DNA from: DATBRV01 sp036560145 | GTDB taxonomy: Bacteria > Myxococcota_A > UBA9160 > SMWR01 | DNA: 64,000 nt | NCBI GenBank assembly: GCA_036560145.1 | Contig: DATBRV010000062.1 | Span: forward strand, 62,001-126,000 | Direction: 5' to 3' | Part shown: in pieces, positions 36,574-45,405 of the stretch | How the letters are laid out: the number at the start of each line of letters is the position of its first letter | Numbering within the stretch: the first letter of the stretch is position 1 | The notes under the pieces: model-generated | Databases searched by the model: none | Told to the model about the DNA's origin: nothing | What the model saw: the letters and a program-made list of their open reading frames with translations, nothing else | Program-made: the position numbers and the translations under genes

Positions 36574-36616
36574 GGGCGCAAGCCCGCGCGCAGCGAGGCG
36601 CAGCCGAGCGGAGTTC
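36574..36616 (-). repeat. Dispersed REP-like repeat, copy 1
   Basis: A 43-base GC-rich element lies directly after mutL. Its reverse complement starts GAACTCCGCTCGGCTGCGCC and matches the element at 43886-43928 with about six mismatches, mostly at positions 13-20. It contains a short internal palindrome (CGCGCGC region). Confidence 0.6.
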
Positions 36617-36651
36617 ACCCAGGCCTCCGCGGCCGGCTACGCTTCCCTTCG

Positions 36652-37626
36652 ATGTCCGCTCCCGCTCCCGCCCGCCCCCCCGTGGTCGTCGTCACCGGAC
36701 CGACGTCGGCGGGGAAGACCGCGCTCGCCATCGAGCTGGCCGAGAAGTTCGACGGCGAGATCGTGAACGCCGACTCGATGCAGGTCTACCGGTACATGGA
36801 CATCGGGACCGCCAAGCCGACGCCCGAGCAGCGCGCGCGGGTGCCGCACCACCTGATCGACGTGGTGACCCCGGACGTGCCCTTCAACGCCGGCCGCTAC
36901 GTGGTAGAGGCGCGCCGGGCCGCGACCGCGATCCATGCGCGGCGCAAGATCGTCGTGCTGGCGGGGGGAACCGGGCTCTACATTCGAGCCTTTCTAGAAG
37001 GTCTGCTGGCGGCCGGCGCCGCCGACCCGGAGCTGCGCGAGCGCCTCGAGCGCGAGGACGCGCAGGCCCGGGCCGAAGGCCATCCGCAGCGGCTGCACGC
37101 GAAGCTCGAGGCCGTCGACCCGGAAGCCGCGGCGCGCATCCACGTCAACGACGCGCGCCGGATCATCCGGGCGCTCGAAATCGTGCAGCACACGGGCCAG
37201 CCGAGCGCCTGGCTGCGCGACGCCCAGCGCTGTGCGGACCGCCCCTTTCGCGCGCTCCAGCTCGCCCTCGACCCCGGCCGGGAGACGCTCGACCGCCGGA
37301 TCGATGCGGCCTGCGCGCGCATGCTCGAAGCCGGTCTGCTGCGCGAGGTGCGCGGGCTCTGCGAGCGGCGCTACGGACCCGAGCTCGCGCCAATGCAGGC
37401 GATCGGGTACCGCCACCTGCTGCCCGTGGTGCAGGGCGCAGACACGCTGCGCAACGCGCTCGCGGCGATGCAGCGCGACACCCGGCGTTTCGCGCGGCGC
37501 CAGCGCACGTGGCTGCGCGGCGTGCCCGAGACGCGCTGGTTCGACCCGGCCGCCCGGGACGCGATCTTCGCGACGGTGGAGGAGTTCCTGCGCGGCGCCG
37601 AGGCGCCGGCGCTTCACTCCGTATAG
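36652..37626 (+). CDS. miaA: tRNA dimethylallyltransferase MiaA
   Basis: 324 residues from the ATG at 36652. GPTSAGKTALAIELAE is the P-loop; NADSMQVYRYMDIGTAKPT, VPHHLIDV and GGTGLYIRAFLEGL are the substrate motifs; MQAIGYRHL and TRRFARRQRTWLRG close the family pattern. It prenylates A37 of tRNAs reading UNN codons. Its last 13 bases overlap the convergent gene at 37614. Confidence 0.96.
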   Translation: MSAPAPARPPVVVVTGPTSAGKTALAIELAEKFDGEIVNADSMQVYRYMDIGTAKPTPEQRARVPHHLIDVVTPDVPFNAGRYVVEARRAATAIHARRKIVVLAGGTGLYIRAFLEGLLAAGAADPELRERLEREDAQARAEGHPQRLHAKLEAVDPEAAARIHVNDARRIIRALEIVQHTGQPSAWLRDAQRCADRPFRALQLALDPGRETLDRRIDAACARMLEAGLLREVRGLCERRYGPELAPMQAIGYRHLLPVVQGADTLRNALAAMQRDTRRFARRQRTWLRGVPETRWFDPAARDAIFATVEEFLRGAEAPALHSV

Positions 37627-38051
37627 GTGATCCCGAACTTGATGTTGAGCGGCGGCGTGTCGTAATCGACCAGCGCCTGGCCCCTCTCGACCGGCGAGAA
37701 GAGCGGGTCGAGGTCCGCGTCGAAGAAGAACAGGCCGAGGCCCGGCAGGAACTCGATCACGCCGGTCAGCACGCGGATCGTGCCCGCGCCGATCTGCACG
37801 CCCATGTTCCAGACGTAGCCGGGCACCGCGTAGGCGACCCGCACGCCCATGGTGTCGTCGACGTTCTGCAGGTTGTTGATGACGTTCCGGGCCGACACCA
37901 CCGGGGTGAAGGCGACGTCGAGCGGCCCGAACAGCACGTTCGAGACCGAGCGCTTGAGCGTCTCGGGCGACGCAGACGCCGGCCCGGCCAGGCTAACCAG
38001 CAGCAGGAGCGCGACGGCGAGGACGCCGGGGCGACGGGCGCGGGAGCTCAC
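37614..38051 (-). CDS. Exported protein resembling the exosortase-associated TIGR04073 family
   Basis: 145 residues. A signal peptide ends near residue 27 (LLLLVSLAGPASASP). The mature part has SVSNVLFGPLDVAFTPVVSARN, a Gly-rich hydrophobic middle and EFLPGLGLFFFDADLDPLFSP. The pattern of a short secreted protein with Sxx-N-x-L-x-G-x-L-(D/E) and a final P-rich segment fits exosortase-associated TIGR04073 proteins as I remember them, with moderate certainty. Function unknown. A candidate promoter lies upstream at 38116-38145. Confidence 0.55.
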   Translation of the reverse strand: MSSRARRPGVLAVALLLLVSLAGPASASPETLKRSVSNVLFGPLDVAFTPVVSARNVINNLQNVDDTMGVRVAYAVPGYVWNMGVQIGAGTIRVLTGVIEFLPGLGLFFFDADLDPLFSPVERGQALVDYDTPPLNIKFGITYTE

Positions 38052-38115
38052 GGCGACACCTCCAGGCTCCGACGCCGATGGCGCTCCGGGAGCCCCGATT
38101 CGCGGGATCCAGGCG

Positions 38116-38145
38116 AGGCTACGCGCCGGCGGCGGTCAAAGTCAA
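38116..38145 (-). promoter_or_regulatory. Candidate sigma70 promoter for the 37614-38051 gene
   Basis: Reading leftward, TTGACT (38145-38140) and TAGCCT (38121-38116) are spaced by 18 bases and sit about 65 bases before the ATG at 38051. The same TAGCCT -10 appears in the candidate promoter at 12892-12920. Confidence 0.4.
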
Positions 38146-38234
38146 GCAATGCCGCGCCCGAGTGACTCCGGCGGGCCCGCGCGGTACCCTCCGCCCGCGC
38201 CGCATTTCGTGCCGGCGCCCCATCCCGTGAGCCC

Positions 38235-39581
38235 ATGAGCCTCCTCGCGCAGCTTCCGATCGTCGCGATCGTCGGACGCCCGAACGTCGGGAAGTCGACG
38301 CTGTTCAATCGATTCGCCGGCCACCGGCGCGCGCTCGCGCTCGACGAGCCCGGCATCACGCGCGACCGGATTGCCGAGGAGGTCGAGGTCAGCGGCCGCC
38401 GCGTGCTGCTGGTCGACACCGCGGGCCTCGACCCGGACGCCCAGGCGGGCCTCGCGGCGGCCATCCAGGCGCAGGCGCGCTCCGCGATCGCGGGCGCCGA
38501 CGCGATCCTGTTCCTGGTCGACGGCAAGGCCGGCCTGCTGCCCGAGGACGCCGAGCTCGCGCGGCTGCTGCGCCGTTCGGACAAGCCGGTGACGCTGGTG
38601 GTGAACAAGATCGACGTGCCCGAGCACGCGCTGCGGCTCGGCGAGTTCCACCGGCTCGGGATCGAGCGCACGCGCGGCGTCTCGGCCGAGCATGGGGGCG
38701 GCGCCTGGGATGCGCTGGAGGAGATCGTCGCGCTGCTGCCCGAGAGCCCGCCGGATCTGGCGCCGGCGGCGGGGGAGGGGGTCCGGATCGCAGTGGTGGG
38801 CCGGCCCAACGTCGGAAAGAGCTCGATCGTGAACCGCCTGGTCGGCGAGGAGCGCGTCGTCGTCTCCGACGTGCCGGGCACCACGCGCGACGCGATCGAC
38901 GTGAGGGTCGAACACGCCGGCCAGCGTTTCCTGCTGGTCGACACCGCCGGGCTGCGCCGCGCCGGGCGCCGCATCCTCTCGGCCGAGCGCGGCAGCGCGC
39001 TGATGACGGTCCGCGCGCTGGAGCGGGCGAACGTCGCGATGGTCGTGATCGACGCCGTGGAGGGTGCAACCGACCAGGACGCCCGCGTCGCGAACCTTTC
39101 GCTCGAGCGCGGCTGCGCGGTGGGTCTGATCCTCAACAAGTGGGATCTGGTGGCGGGGCAGGGCGAGGCGCAGATCGCGCGGCTGCTGGACGAGGTGCGG
39201 CGCCGGCTTCGCTTCCTGGGGGAGGCCCCCCTGCTCACGGTCTCCGCCAAGACCGGCGCCGGGATCGGCCGCATCTTTGAGCTGTCGCAGCGGCTGGCCG
39301 CCGCGGTCGAGCGGAAGATCGGAACCGCCGAGCTGAACCGCTGGCTGAGCAAGACCGTCGCGCTGCACGATCCCGCGATGGCGCAGCGGGGTCCGCGCCG
39401 AAAGCCCGTCAAGTTCTACTACGCGACGCAGATGGGGACGCGGCCGCCCACCTTCGTGCTCTTCTGCTCCGAGCCCGACGCCGTGCAGAGCTCCTACCGG
39501 CGCTTCCTCGAGAATCAGCTGCGCGAGAGCTTCGACCTGGCCGGGGCGCCGGTGCGCCTGCGCCTGCGTTCGCGGCATTGA
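38235..39581 (+). CDS. der: Ribosome-assembly GTPase Der (EngA)
   Basis: 448 residues with two tandem G domains: GRPNVGKSTLFNRF near residue 14 and GRPNVGKSSIVNRL near 195, each with DTAGL and an NKxD motif (VNKIDVP; LNKWDLV). The C terminus is the KH-like domain (PPTFVLFCSEPDAVQSSYRRFLENQLRE). It binds the 50S subunit during assembly. The following gene begins 40 bases on. Confidence 0.97.
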   Translation: MSLLAQLPIVAIVGRPNVGKSTLFNRFAGHRRALALDEPGITRDRIAEEVEVSGRRVLLVDTAGLDPDAQAGLAAAIQAQARSAIAGADAILFLVDGKAGLLPEDAELARLLRRSDKPVTLVVNKIDVPEHALRLGEFHRLGIERTRGVSAEHGGGAWDALEEIVALLPESPPDLAPAAGEGVRIAVVGRPNVGKSSIVNRLVGEERVVVSDVPGTTRDAIDVRVEHAGQRFLLVDTAGLRRAGRRILSAERGSALMTVRALERANVAMVVIDAVEGATDQDARVANLSLERGCAVGLILNKWDLVAGQGEAQIARLLDEVRRRLRFLGEAPLLTVSAKTGAGIGRIFELSQRLAAAVERKIGTAELNRWLSKTVALHDPAMAQRGPRRKPVKFYYATQMGTRPPTFVLFCSEPDAVQSSYRRFLENQLRESFDLAGAPVRLRLRSRH

Positions 39582-39621
39582 TACACTCGCGCCCCCGTAG
39601 AACCCGAGCGAAGGAGTCCCT

Positions 39622-40416
39622 GTGCCCGAGAAGAGCAACCCGCACCACGGCGCGACCGAGGTGCTCGAAGACCTGGGCTCGGGCATCGAGCGGATGGCGA
39701 CCTGGGTCGCCGCGCACCCGATTCTGGTGAGCGCCGTGATCGGCGTCGTGCTCGCGACCGGCGGCGCCTGGGAGCTGCTGCGCTCGCGGGCGGAGCGACG
39801 CGCGGGCGAGGCTTCGGACGCCCTCGATCAGACCCAGATGGCCTACCTCGCGGCGATGGGCGCCGAGCCCGGCGCCATCGATCTGCCCGAGCTCGCGAAC
39901 CCGGAGGCCGCCCGGCAGATCCGCGAGGAATACCTGGAGAAGTTCCGCGGCGTCGCGGAGGCTCACCCCGGCACGCTGCCCGCCGCGCTCGCCTGGCTCG
40001 AGGTCGCCGACCTCCAGCAGAAGCAGGGCGATGCCGACGCCGGCCTGGAAAGCCTCCGCAACGCGCTCGCCGAGCAGCCGACCAATCCGCGCATCGCGGG
40101 CCTGGTGCACCAGCGAATCGCCCAGGCCCTCGAGGACCGCGGAGAGCTCGCCCAGGCGGCCGCCGAGCACGAGGCCGCCGGTGATCTGGCCGGATTCCCG
40201 CTGCGCTACTACGCGCTCGCCGACGCCGCGCGCTGCTACGCCCAGGCCGGCCAGCCCGAGCGCGCGCTCTCGCTGCTCGAACGCGTCGAGAGCGAGGCGC
40301 AGGAGGAAGCCCCGCTCCCGGCCGACCTGCGCGGCCTGCTGCGCGAGCTGCGCGCTTCCCAGGCGGCCCGGCCCTCTCCCGCTGATACGTCTGATAAGAA
40401 TGATTCTGTCAAATGA
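39622..40416 (+). CDS. YfgM-like membrane-anchored TPR protein
   Basis: GTG at 39622 behind GAAGGAG; 264 residues. One transmembrane helix near residue 32-52 (ILVSAVIGVVLATGGAWELL), then helical TPR-like repeats (LPAALAWLEVADLQQKQGDADAGL; RIAQALEDRGELAQAAAEHEAAG; ADAARCYAQAGQPERALSLLERV). In other bacteria YfgM sits beside BamB and Der and works with periplasmic chaperones. Here only Der is adjacent; no BamB is seen. Confidence 0.8.
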   Translation: MPEKSNPHHGATEVLEDLGSGIERMATWVAAHPILVSAVIGVVLATGGAWELLRSRAERRAGEASDALDQTQMAYLAAMGAEPGAIDLPELANPEAARQIREEYLEKFRGVAEAHPGTLPAALAWLEVADLQQKQGDADAGLESLRNALAEQPTNPRIAGLVHQRIAQALEDRGELAQAAAEHEAAGDLAGFPLRYYALADAARCYAQAGQPERALSLLERVESEAQEEAPLPADLRGLLRELRASQAARPSPADTSDKNDSVK

Positions 40417-40494
40417 TATCCCGGCGTCCTGCCGAGGGCGCCGCGCACTGGAGCTGGCTTCCCCTTCCCTCGTGAGCCAGGCAGGGGAATCGGA

Positions 40495-41706
40495 TCAGTG
40501 GGTACAGGGAATGCTTCCGGCGCAGGCAAGGCCGGAGGGACCCGGCGGGCGCAGGTAGAGGCCCTTGAACAGCGAGAAGTCGAGCGGCCCGACCGTGCCA
40601 TCCGAGTCGGTGTCGACTTCCGGGTCGTAGGCGGGGTCCCCGATCGCGGTGTAGGCGGCCGCCAGGAAGGTCGCGTAGTCGCCGCTGTTCACGGCGCCGT
40701 TGTCGTCGTAGTCCGCGTCGCAGCGGTTCCCATAGCCGTCGCTGTCGGTGTCGTCCTGGCTCGAGTTGGCGACCAGGAGGCAGTCGTCCAGGGTGTTCGC
40801 GACGCCGTCGCCATCCCCGTCCTCGAGCTCGATCGCGGGCCCGGGCCAGAAGTTCGCGTCGAACGGGACGCGCGTCTGGATGCCGTGGGTCACGTAGCGC
40901 GAGCCGAAGAAGCCCGCGTTCCCGTCGGCCTGTAGGAAGAGATTGGCGACCAGGTACGACTCGAAGTCGGTGGGGGTCCCGCCCACGATCTCGAAGGGCC
41001 CGCAGGTCACGGTCTCGGACACCCCGGTCTCGATCAGCGTGGCGCGCTGCCGGCTGCTCATGCTGGTGGTGCCGATGTCGAGGCACGCCTCGTGGCGGAT
41101 CCACTGGGTTCGCCCCCAGGCCTGGAACGGGATCGATCCCGTGCAATTCCCTCCGAAGGTGTCGATCTGACCGAGGTCGTTCTGGAGGATCCCGTGCTGG
41201 ATCAGCATGCCGCCGACGACCGCCTCCTGGAGCTTGGCCCGCATGGGATCGTTGATGATCGGCAGGTCGTTGCCGAAGCGCTGGTAGGTCCGGCTGCACA
41301 CCGTCTCGTTCACGACGTCCTGCGGAGTTTCGCCGATCAGCCGCCAGCCGTTGTCCACGTCGATCGGGCCCGCGGTCATTTTGAGCACGTAGGCCGGAGG
41401 ATCCGAGGCGAGCGGGAAATCGACGTCGCTGGCGTTGTCCACGACGCTCACCAGCTCGATCCCGGTCGGCTCGGCGTCGATCGTATTGCCCCCTGCGCAC
41501 TCCTTCGCCCCCACCCCTTCGCTGTCCGGCGGATCCGCCGACTCGAACAGGGTTCCCGGGGCCGTAAACCGGAGCGGCTCGCTGCACAGGCAGGCCCCGC
41601 CCAGCACGGCGCAGCGCTGCTCGATGGGGGAAGCAGCGAGGCCCGGCCCGGCCGCCAGGGCTAGGCCCCCTAGCAAGACGAGGAGGAGCGGGGCCAAAAG
41701 CCGCAT
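40495..41706 (-). CDS. Secreted protein with TSP3/dockerin-like tail (paralogue of 11859-12866)
   Basis: 403 residues. A signal peptide (LLLVLLGGLALAAGPGLAA) precedes EQRCAVLGGACLCSEPL and DSEGVGAKEC, shared with the gene at 11859, and near residue 290 YVTHGIQTRVPFDANFWPG aligns with the other protein's GIQTLVQPMNTGFWPG. The tail has calcium-binding loops: DGDGDGVANTLDDC, DSDGYGNRCDADYDDNG, VNSGDYATFL and DTDSDGTVGPLDFSLFKGLYL, a TSP3 repeat followed by a dockerin-like pair. It ends PPGPSGLACAG. It may attach to a cohesin-like surface protein. Confidence 0.8.
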   Translation of the reverse strand: MRLLAPLLLVLLGGLALAAGPGLAASPIEQRCAVLGGACLCSEPLRFTAPGTLFESADPPDSEGVGAKECAGGNTIDAEPTGIELVSVVDNASDVDFPLASDPPAYVLKMTAGPIDVDNGWRLIGETPQDVVNETVCSRTYQRFGNDLPIINDPMRAKLQEAVVGGMLIQHGILQNDLGQIDTFGGNCTGSIPFQAWGRTQWIRHEACLDIGTTSMSSRQRATLIETGVSETVTCGPFEIVGGTPTDFESYLVANLFLQADGNAGFFGSRYVTHGIQTRVPFDANFWPGPAIELEDGDGDGVANTLDDCLLVANSSQDDTDSDGYGNRCDADYDDNGAVNSGDYATFLAAAYTAIGDPAYDPEVDTDSDGTVGPLDFSLFKGLYLRPPGPSGLACAGSIPCTH

Positions 41707-41859
41707 GGAACCGCGTTCTATACCATTTTAGTAACCCTTTTGCCTATGGGTACTTGCGTCGTATCCGGTGCGAAGGGCCTCAGCTGCCCGGGCGCGGGTT
41801 CTCCCGCCCCTCGCGCCGTGTGCTATACGGCGCGACCACTCGGCCGGGGGGCTCGATCG

Positions 41860-43290
41860 GTGCCCAGCCATGCTTCGCGGAATGCCGAGATCGAGGGGCT
41901 GCGGAGCCGCTTCCAAAGCCACGGGCAGTCCCACGTCTTCCGCTTCTGGGACCGCCTGGATGCGGCGGCGCGGTCCGAATTGCTCGCGCAGGCCGCCTCG
42001 ATCGACCTTCCCGCCGTGCTGCGGGCCCTCGCGGAGGCGCGCCAGCCGGCGGCGCCGGACGTGCGCAAGCTCGAGCCGCCTGCGGTCGAGCGGCTGCCCG
42101 AGCACGGGGGCGACGCGGCGCGCTGGTCGCAGGCGCGCGAAGGCGGCGAAGCCGCTCTGCGCGCGGGTCGCGTCGCAGCCGTGGTGGTGGCCGGCGGACA
42201 GGCGACCCGGCTCGGCTACGACGGTCCCAAGGGGCTCTTCCCCATCGGGCCCGTGACCCAGCGCTCGCTCTTCGAGCTCCAGGCCCAGAAGCTGCGGGGC
42301 CTCGCTCGTCGCTACGGCAAGCGGGTTCCCTGGTACGTGATGACGAGCGAGGCGACCGACGCCGCCACCCGCGCCTTCTTCCAGCGCTCGCGCCATTTCG
42401 GCTTGCGCGAAGACGAGGTCTTCTTCTTCCGTCAGGGGATGGTGCCGAGCTTCGATTTCGAGAACCGCATCGTGCTCGAGCAGCCCGGCCGCATCATGCT
42501 GAACCCCGACGGCCACGGCGGCTCGCTGACCGCCCTGCACGCTTCCGGCGCGCTCGACGACATGCAGCGTCGTGGAATCGACACACTCTTCTACTACCAG
42601 GTCGACAATCCCCTCGTGCAGATCTGCGATCCGGTGTATTTAGGGTTCCACTTCGGCTCCGGCGCGGAGATGTCCTGCAAGGTCGTCCGCAAGCTCGATC
42701 CGATGGAGAAGGTCGGAGTCCTCGCACGCGCGGACGCGGAGACGCTCGTGATCGAGTACACCGAGCTGACCGACGAATGCCGCCACGCGCGAGACGCCCG
42801 CGGTGAGCTGCGCTTCTGGGCCGGGAACATGGCGCTGCACATCTTCTCGCTCCCCTTCCTGCGTCGCGTGGCAGGCTCCGCCGATCGCTGGCTCCGCTTC
42901 CACGCTTCCGAGAAGAAGATCCCGACGGTGGACGACCAGGGCCGTCCGGTTGCGCCGCGCGTGCCGAACGGCCGCAAGCTCGAGCGCTTCGTGTTCGACG
43001 CGCTGCCGGCGGCGAGCGCCGTGTGCGTGGTCGAGACGAGTCGCGAGCGCGAATACTCGCCGGTGAAGAACGCCGACGGCTCCGACTCCCCCGCGACCGC
43101 GCGCCAGGCGCTCTCCAATCGCTATCGCCACTGGCTCGCCGCGGCCGGGATCGAGCTGCCGCCGCCGGGAACCCGCATCGAGATCGACCACTCGCACCTC
43201 GACAGCGAGGAGGATGCGCGTGCGCTCGGGATCCGCACCCTCGCACAGGCGGCCGAATTCGTTCGAACCGCTGCTGGAGCCGACGCATGA
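41860..43290 (+). CDS. UDP-sugar pyrophosphorylase (UDPGP type 1)
   Basis: The GTG at 41860, behind GGGGG, gives 476 residues; the frame is open further upstream without convincing protein. AAVVVAGGQATRLGYDGPKGLFPI is the nucleotide-binding loop with the catalytic Lys. MLNPDGHGGSLTALHASG, YYQVDNPLV and NMALHIFSLPFL match eukaryote-type UDP-GlcNAc/UDP-Glc pyrophosphorylases. It supplies a UDP-sugar, plausibly for the glycosyltransferases elsewhere in the window. The ATGA at its end overlaps the FYDLN protein gene. Confidence 0.9.
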   Translation: MPSHASRNAEIEGLRSRFQSHGQSHVFRFWDRLDAAARSELLAQAASIDLPAVLRALAEARQPAAPDVRKLEPPAVERLPEHGGDAARWSQAREGGEAALRAGRVAAVVVAGGQATRLGYDGPKGLFPIGPVTQRSLFELQAQKLRGLARRYGKRVPWYVMTSEATDAATRAFFQRSRHFGLREDEVFFFRQGMVPSFDFENRIVLEQPGRIMLNPDGHGGSLTALHASGALDDMQRRGIDTLFYYQVDNPLVQICDPVYLGFHFGSGAEMSCKVVRKLDPMEKVGVLARADAETLVIEYTELTDECRHARDARGELRFWAGNMALHIFSLPFLRRVAGSADRWLRFHASEKKIPTVDDQGRPVAPRVPNGRKLERFVFDALPAASAVCVVETSREREYSPVKNADGSDSPATARQALSNRYRHWLAAAGIELPPPGTRIEIDHSHLDSEEDARALGIRTLAQAAEFVRTAAGADA

Positions 43291-43847
43291 GCCCTACCAA
43301 GAAGGTCCCCAAGGCGAAGCCCAAGGCGGTCGCCAAGAAGCCCGCGCCGGGCAAGCCGGCCCCGGAAGGCCGTGCGGCGCCGAAGCGCGCCGCGGAGCCG
43401 GCGGCGCCCCCTCGCCCCAAGGAGAAGGACGCGCGCAAGGGCAAGCCGGCGCCCAAGGCCACCGCCGCTCCGGCGCGCAAGCCCCCCGCCCGCGGCGCCG
43501 CGGGGCGCGGAACCGCGGCCGGTGCGGATCCCAAGGCGCGGCTCGGCGCCAAGCACCTCTGCTTCAAGTGCGGCGCGAAGTTCTACGACCTCAACAAGCC
43601 CGAGCCGATCTGCCCCAAGTGCGGCACCGATCAGCGCAACCGCCCCAAGGTCGAGCCCAAGGCGAAGACGGCCGCGCCGGCCGGGCAACGCCGTCAGGTG
43701 ACGCGTCCGATGGTGCCGCTGCTCGAAGACGAGGAAGAGGACGAGGTGCTCGTCGACGAGGAGCTCGACCTCGAGGGCGTCGAGGAATCGCCCGAGGAGT
43801 TCCTCGACGAGGAAGAAGAAGAGCCCGAGGAGCCTCCCGAGTCCTAG
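43287..43847 (+). CDS. FYDLN-motif zinc-ribbon protein (TIGR02300-like)
   Basis: 186 residues, starting at the ATGA overlap. The first 80 residues are a Lys/Ala/Pro-rich basic tail. A zinc ribbon follows: HLCFKCGAKFYDLNKPEPICPKCG, with two CxxC pairs and the FYDLN signature. The last 50 residues are strongly acidic (LEDEEEDEVLVDEELDLE, then EEEEEPEEPPES). Members of the family are called FYDLN acid domain proteins; function is unknown. The long basic N-terminal arm is unusual. Confidence 0.88.
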   Translation: MSPTKKVPKAKPKAVAKKPAPGKPAPEGRAAPKRAAEPAAPPRPKEKDARKGKPAPKATAAPARKPPARGAAGRGTAAGADPKARLGAKHLCFKCGAKFYDLNKPEPICPKCGTDQRNRPKVEPKAKTAAPAGQRRQVTRPMVPLLEDEEEDEVLVDEELDLEGVEESPEEFLDEEEEEPEEPPES

Positions 43848-43885
43848 CCTTGGGGTCCCGGCGCGCGGGCGGCCGCGCGCCACCC

Positions 43886-43928
43886 GAACTCCGCTCGCCT
43901 TCGGCTCGCTGCGCGCGGGCTCGCGCCC
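43886..43928 (+). repeat. Dispersed REP-like repeat, copy 2
   Basis: GAACTCCGCTCGCCTTCGGC begins a 43-base element that matches, in the opposite orientation, the sequence after mutL at 36574-36616. A partial third copy begins near 52638 inside the 3' end of the ROK gene. All three lie at or just beyond gene 3' ends. Confidence 0.6.
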
Positions 43929-43938
43929 GCTTGCTCCG

Positions 43939-44376
43939 CTAGAAGTCGATCGTCGTGAGGCGGCGGATGAAGACCGCCGTGGGATCGCGCTCCTGGTCGC
44001 GGCGCGCCAGCTCCTGCTCGATCCGTTCCACCATCAGCTCGGTTTCGGCGAGATCCCCGTTCGCATCGCGCACGCGCTGGCTGGCGCGCTGGACGCGTTC
44101 GAACTCGCGCACCTTCTCGCCCACCAGCTGGCCGGGCGCGTCCTTCGCCGTGGCGCGCGGGGTGGCGCCCGCGCGGCGAGCCAGGCGTACCTGCTCCTTC
44201 TGGTAGGCCGCGAGCAGCTTCTCGAGATCCGCCTCGGCGTAGCCGCGCATGGGCCGATCCTCCTGGCTCTCGCGCGCGAGGTTGCGCGAATAGTTCCATG
44301 CGCCCCCGCCCCCGAGCAGCAGCAACACCGCCAGCAGGGGAATCAATGCGCCGCGTCCGCCGCTCTCGCTCGCCAT
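43939..44376 (-). CDS. Small inner-membrane protein with coiled coil
   Basis: 145 residues. One transmembrane helix (ALIPLLAVLLLLGGGGAW) near residue 10-27, then a charged helical region (AEADLEKLLAAYQKEQVRLARR; LMVERIEQELARRDQE) likely to be a periplasmic coiled coil. I do not recognise a family. It is downstream of the PfkB-type kinase by 21 bases on the same strand and probably in that operon. Confidence 0.65.
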   Translation of the reverse strand: MASESGGRGALIPLLAVLLLLGGGGAWNYSRNLARESQEDRPMRGYAEADLEKLLAAYQKEQVRLARRAGATPRATAKDAPGQLVGEKVREFERVQRASQRVRDANGDLAETELMVERIEQELARRDQERDPTAVFIRRLTTIDF

Positions 44377-44397
44377 CCGCCGCTCCTCTCTCCGGTC

Positions 44398-45405
44398 TCA
44401 CCGGCCGTCGCCTTCGGGCTCGCGCCAGGCCGCGGGCCGCTGCTCGCGCAGGAACGCCTCCAGCTCGGCGCGGGTCGGCAGACCTCCCTGCGCGCCGAGC
44501 GAGCGGCAGCTCATGGCGGCCGCCGCATTCGCGGCGCGCAGGATCGCCTCGCAGGCCAGGCCCTCGAGCAACCCCCAGACGAAGGCGGCGTGGAAGACGT
44601 CGCCAGCGCCCGTGGTGTCCCGCGCGTCGACGCGGAAGGCGGGGCTCTCGATCACCCGCTCTCCGTGGCGCGCGAGCGCGCCGTACTCGCCGAGCGTCAC
44701 CACGGCGACCCGCGCCCCCAGCGCGCACAGCTCGGAAAGGGCGCCCCGCAGGCCGCCCTGCCCGCCCATCGCTTCGGCAAGACCGCGCGAAACGATAGGA
44801 AAATCGATCTTGGCGAGGAGCTTTTCGAGGCCCGGTCCGGAGCTGTCGGCGTCGAGCACGACGGGCACGCCGGCGCGGTGCGCGACGTCCGCGGCGAAGC
44901 CGCTCGCCTCCGGGTCGACCGCGTCGAGGTGCAGGCACGCGGCGCCCTCGATCAGGCCGGGCTCGAGGTCCTCTGGCGAGAGCGCCAGCCGGGGGTCGCG
45001 ATAGCCGAGGATCGTGCGCTCGCCGCTGCGGGCATCGACCAGGACCGTGGCGCTGCGGGTGGGCGCGCCCGCGACGCGCTGGACGCCGCGCAGGTCGACG
45101 CCGGCGCGGGCCAGCGGCGCGAGCACCGCCTCCGCCGCCGCGTCGTCGCCGACGGTGCCGACGTAGGCGGCGCGCAGGCCCAGGCGCGCGCACGCGAGCA
45201 TCGCGGTGGCGATCTGTCCGCCCGGCAGCTCGTGGCTGCCGAGTAGCGAGGCCTTGCCGCCCAGCGGCGGCGGGGCTTCGAGCAGGCAAACCCGGTCGAG
45301 GGAGCTCTGACCGATGCCCACCACGTCGAGCTCCGCGGCGCGGGCGCGCGCGGGCGCGCGCGGATCCAGCGGCGGCGCCGGCTCCAGTGAACTTCGCTCG
45401 CTCAA
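44398..45405 (-). CDS. PfkB-family sugar kinase
   Basis: The TTG at 45405 overlaps the transglycosylase stop as TTGA, giving 335 residues; the frame is open further upstream but inside that gene. ELDVVGIGQSSLDRV begins the ribokinase fold, GGQIATAMLACARLG is the first PfkB signature and DTTGAGDVFHAAF is the second, with the catalytic Asp. It phosphorylates a sugar or nucleoside; the substrate is not evident. Confidence 0.88.
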   Translation of the reverse strand: MSERSSLEPAPPLDPRAPARARAAELDVVGIGQSSLDRVCLLEAPPPLGGKASLLGSHELPGGQIATAMLACARLGLRAAYVGTVGDDAAAEAVLAPLARAGVDLRGVQRVAGAPTRSATVLVDARSGERTILGYRDPRLALSPEDLEPGLIEGAACLHLDAVDPEASGFAADVAHRAGVPVVLDADSSGPGLEKLLAKIDFPIVSRGLAEAMGGQGGLRGALSELCALGARVAVVTLGEYGALARHGERVIESPAFRVDARDTTGAGDVFHAAFVWGLLEGLACEAILRAANAAAAMSCRSLGAQGGLPTRAELEAFLREQRPAAWREPEGDGR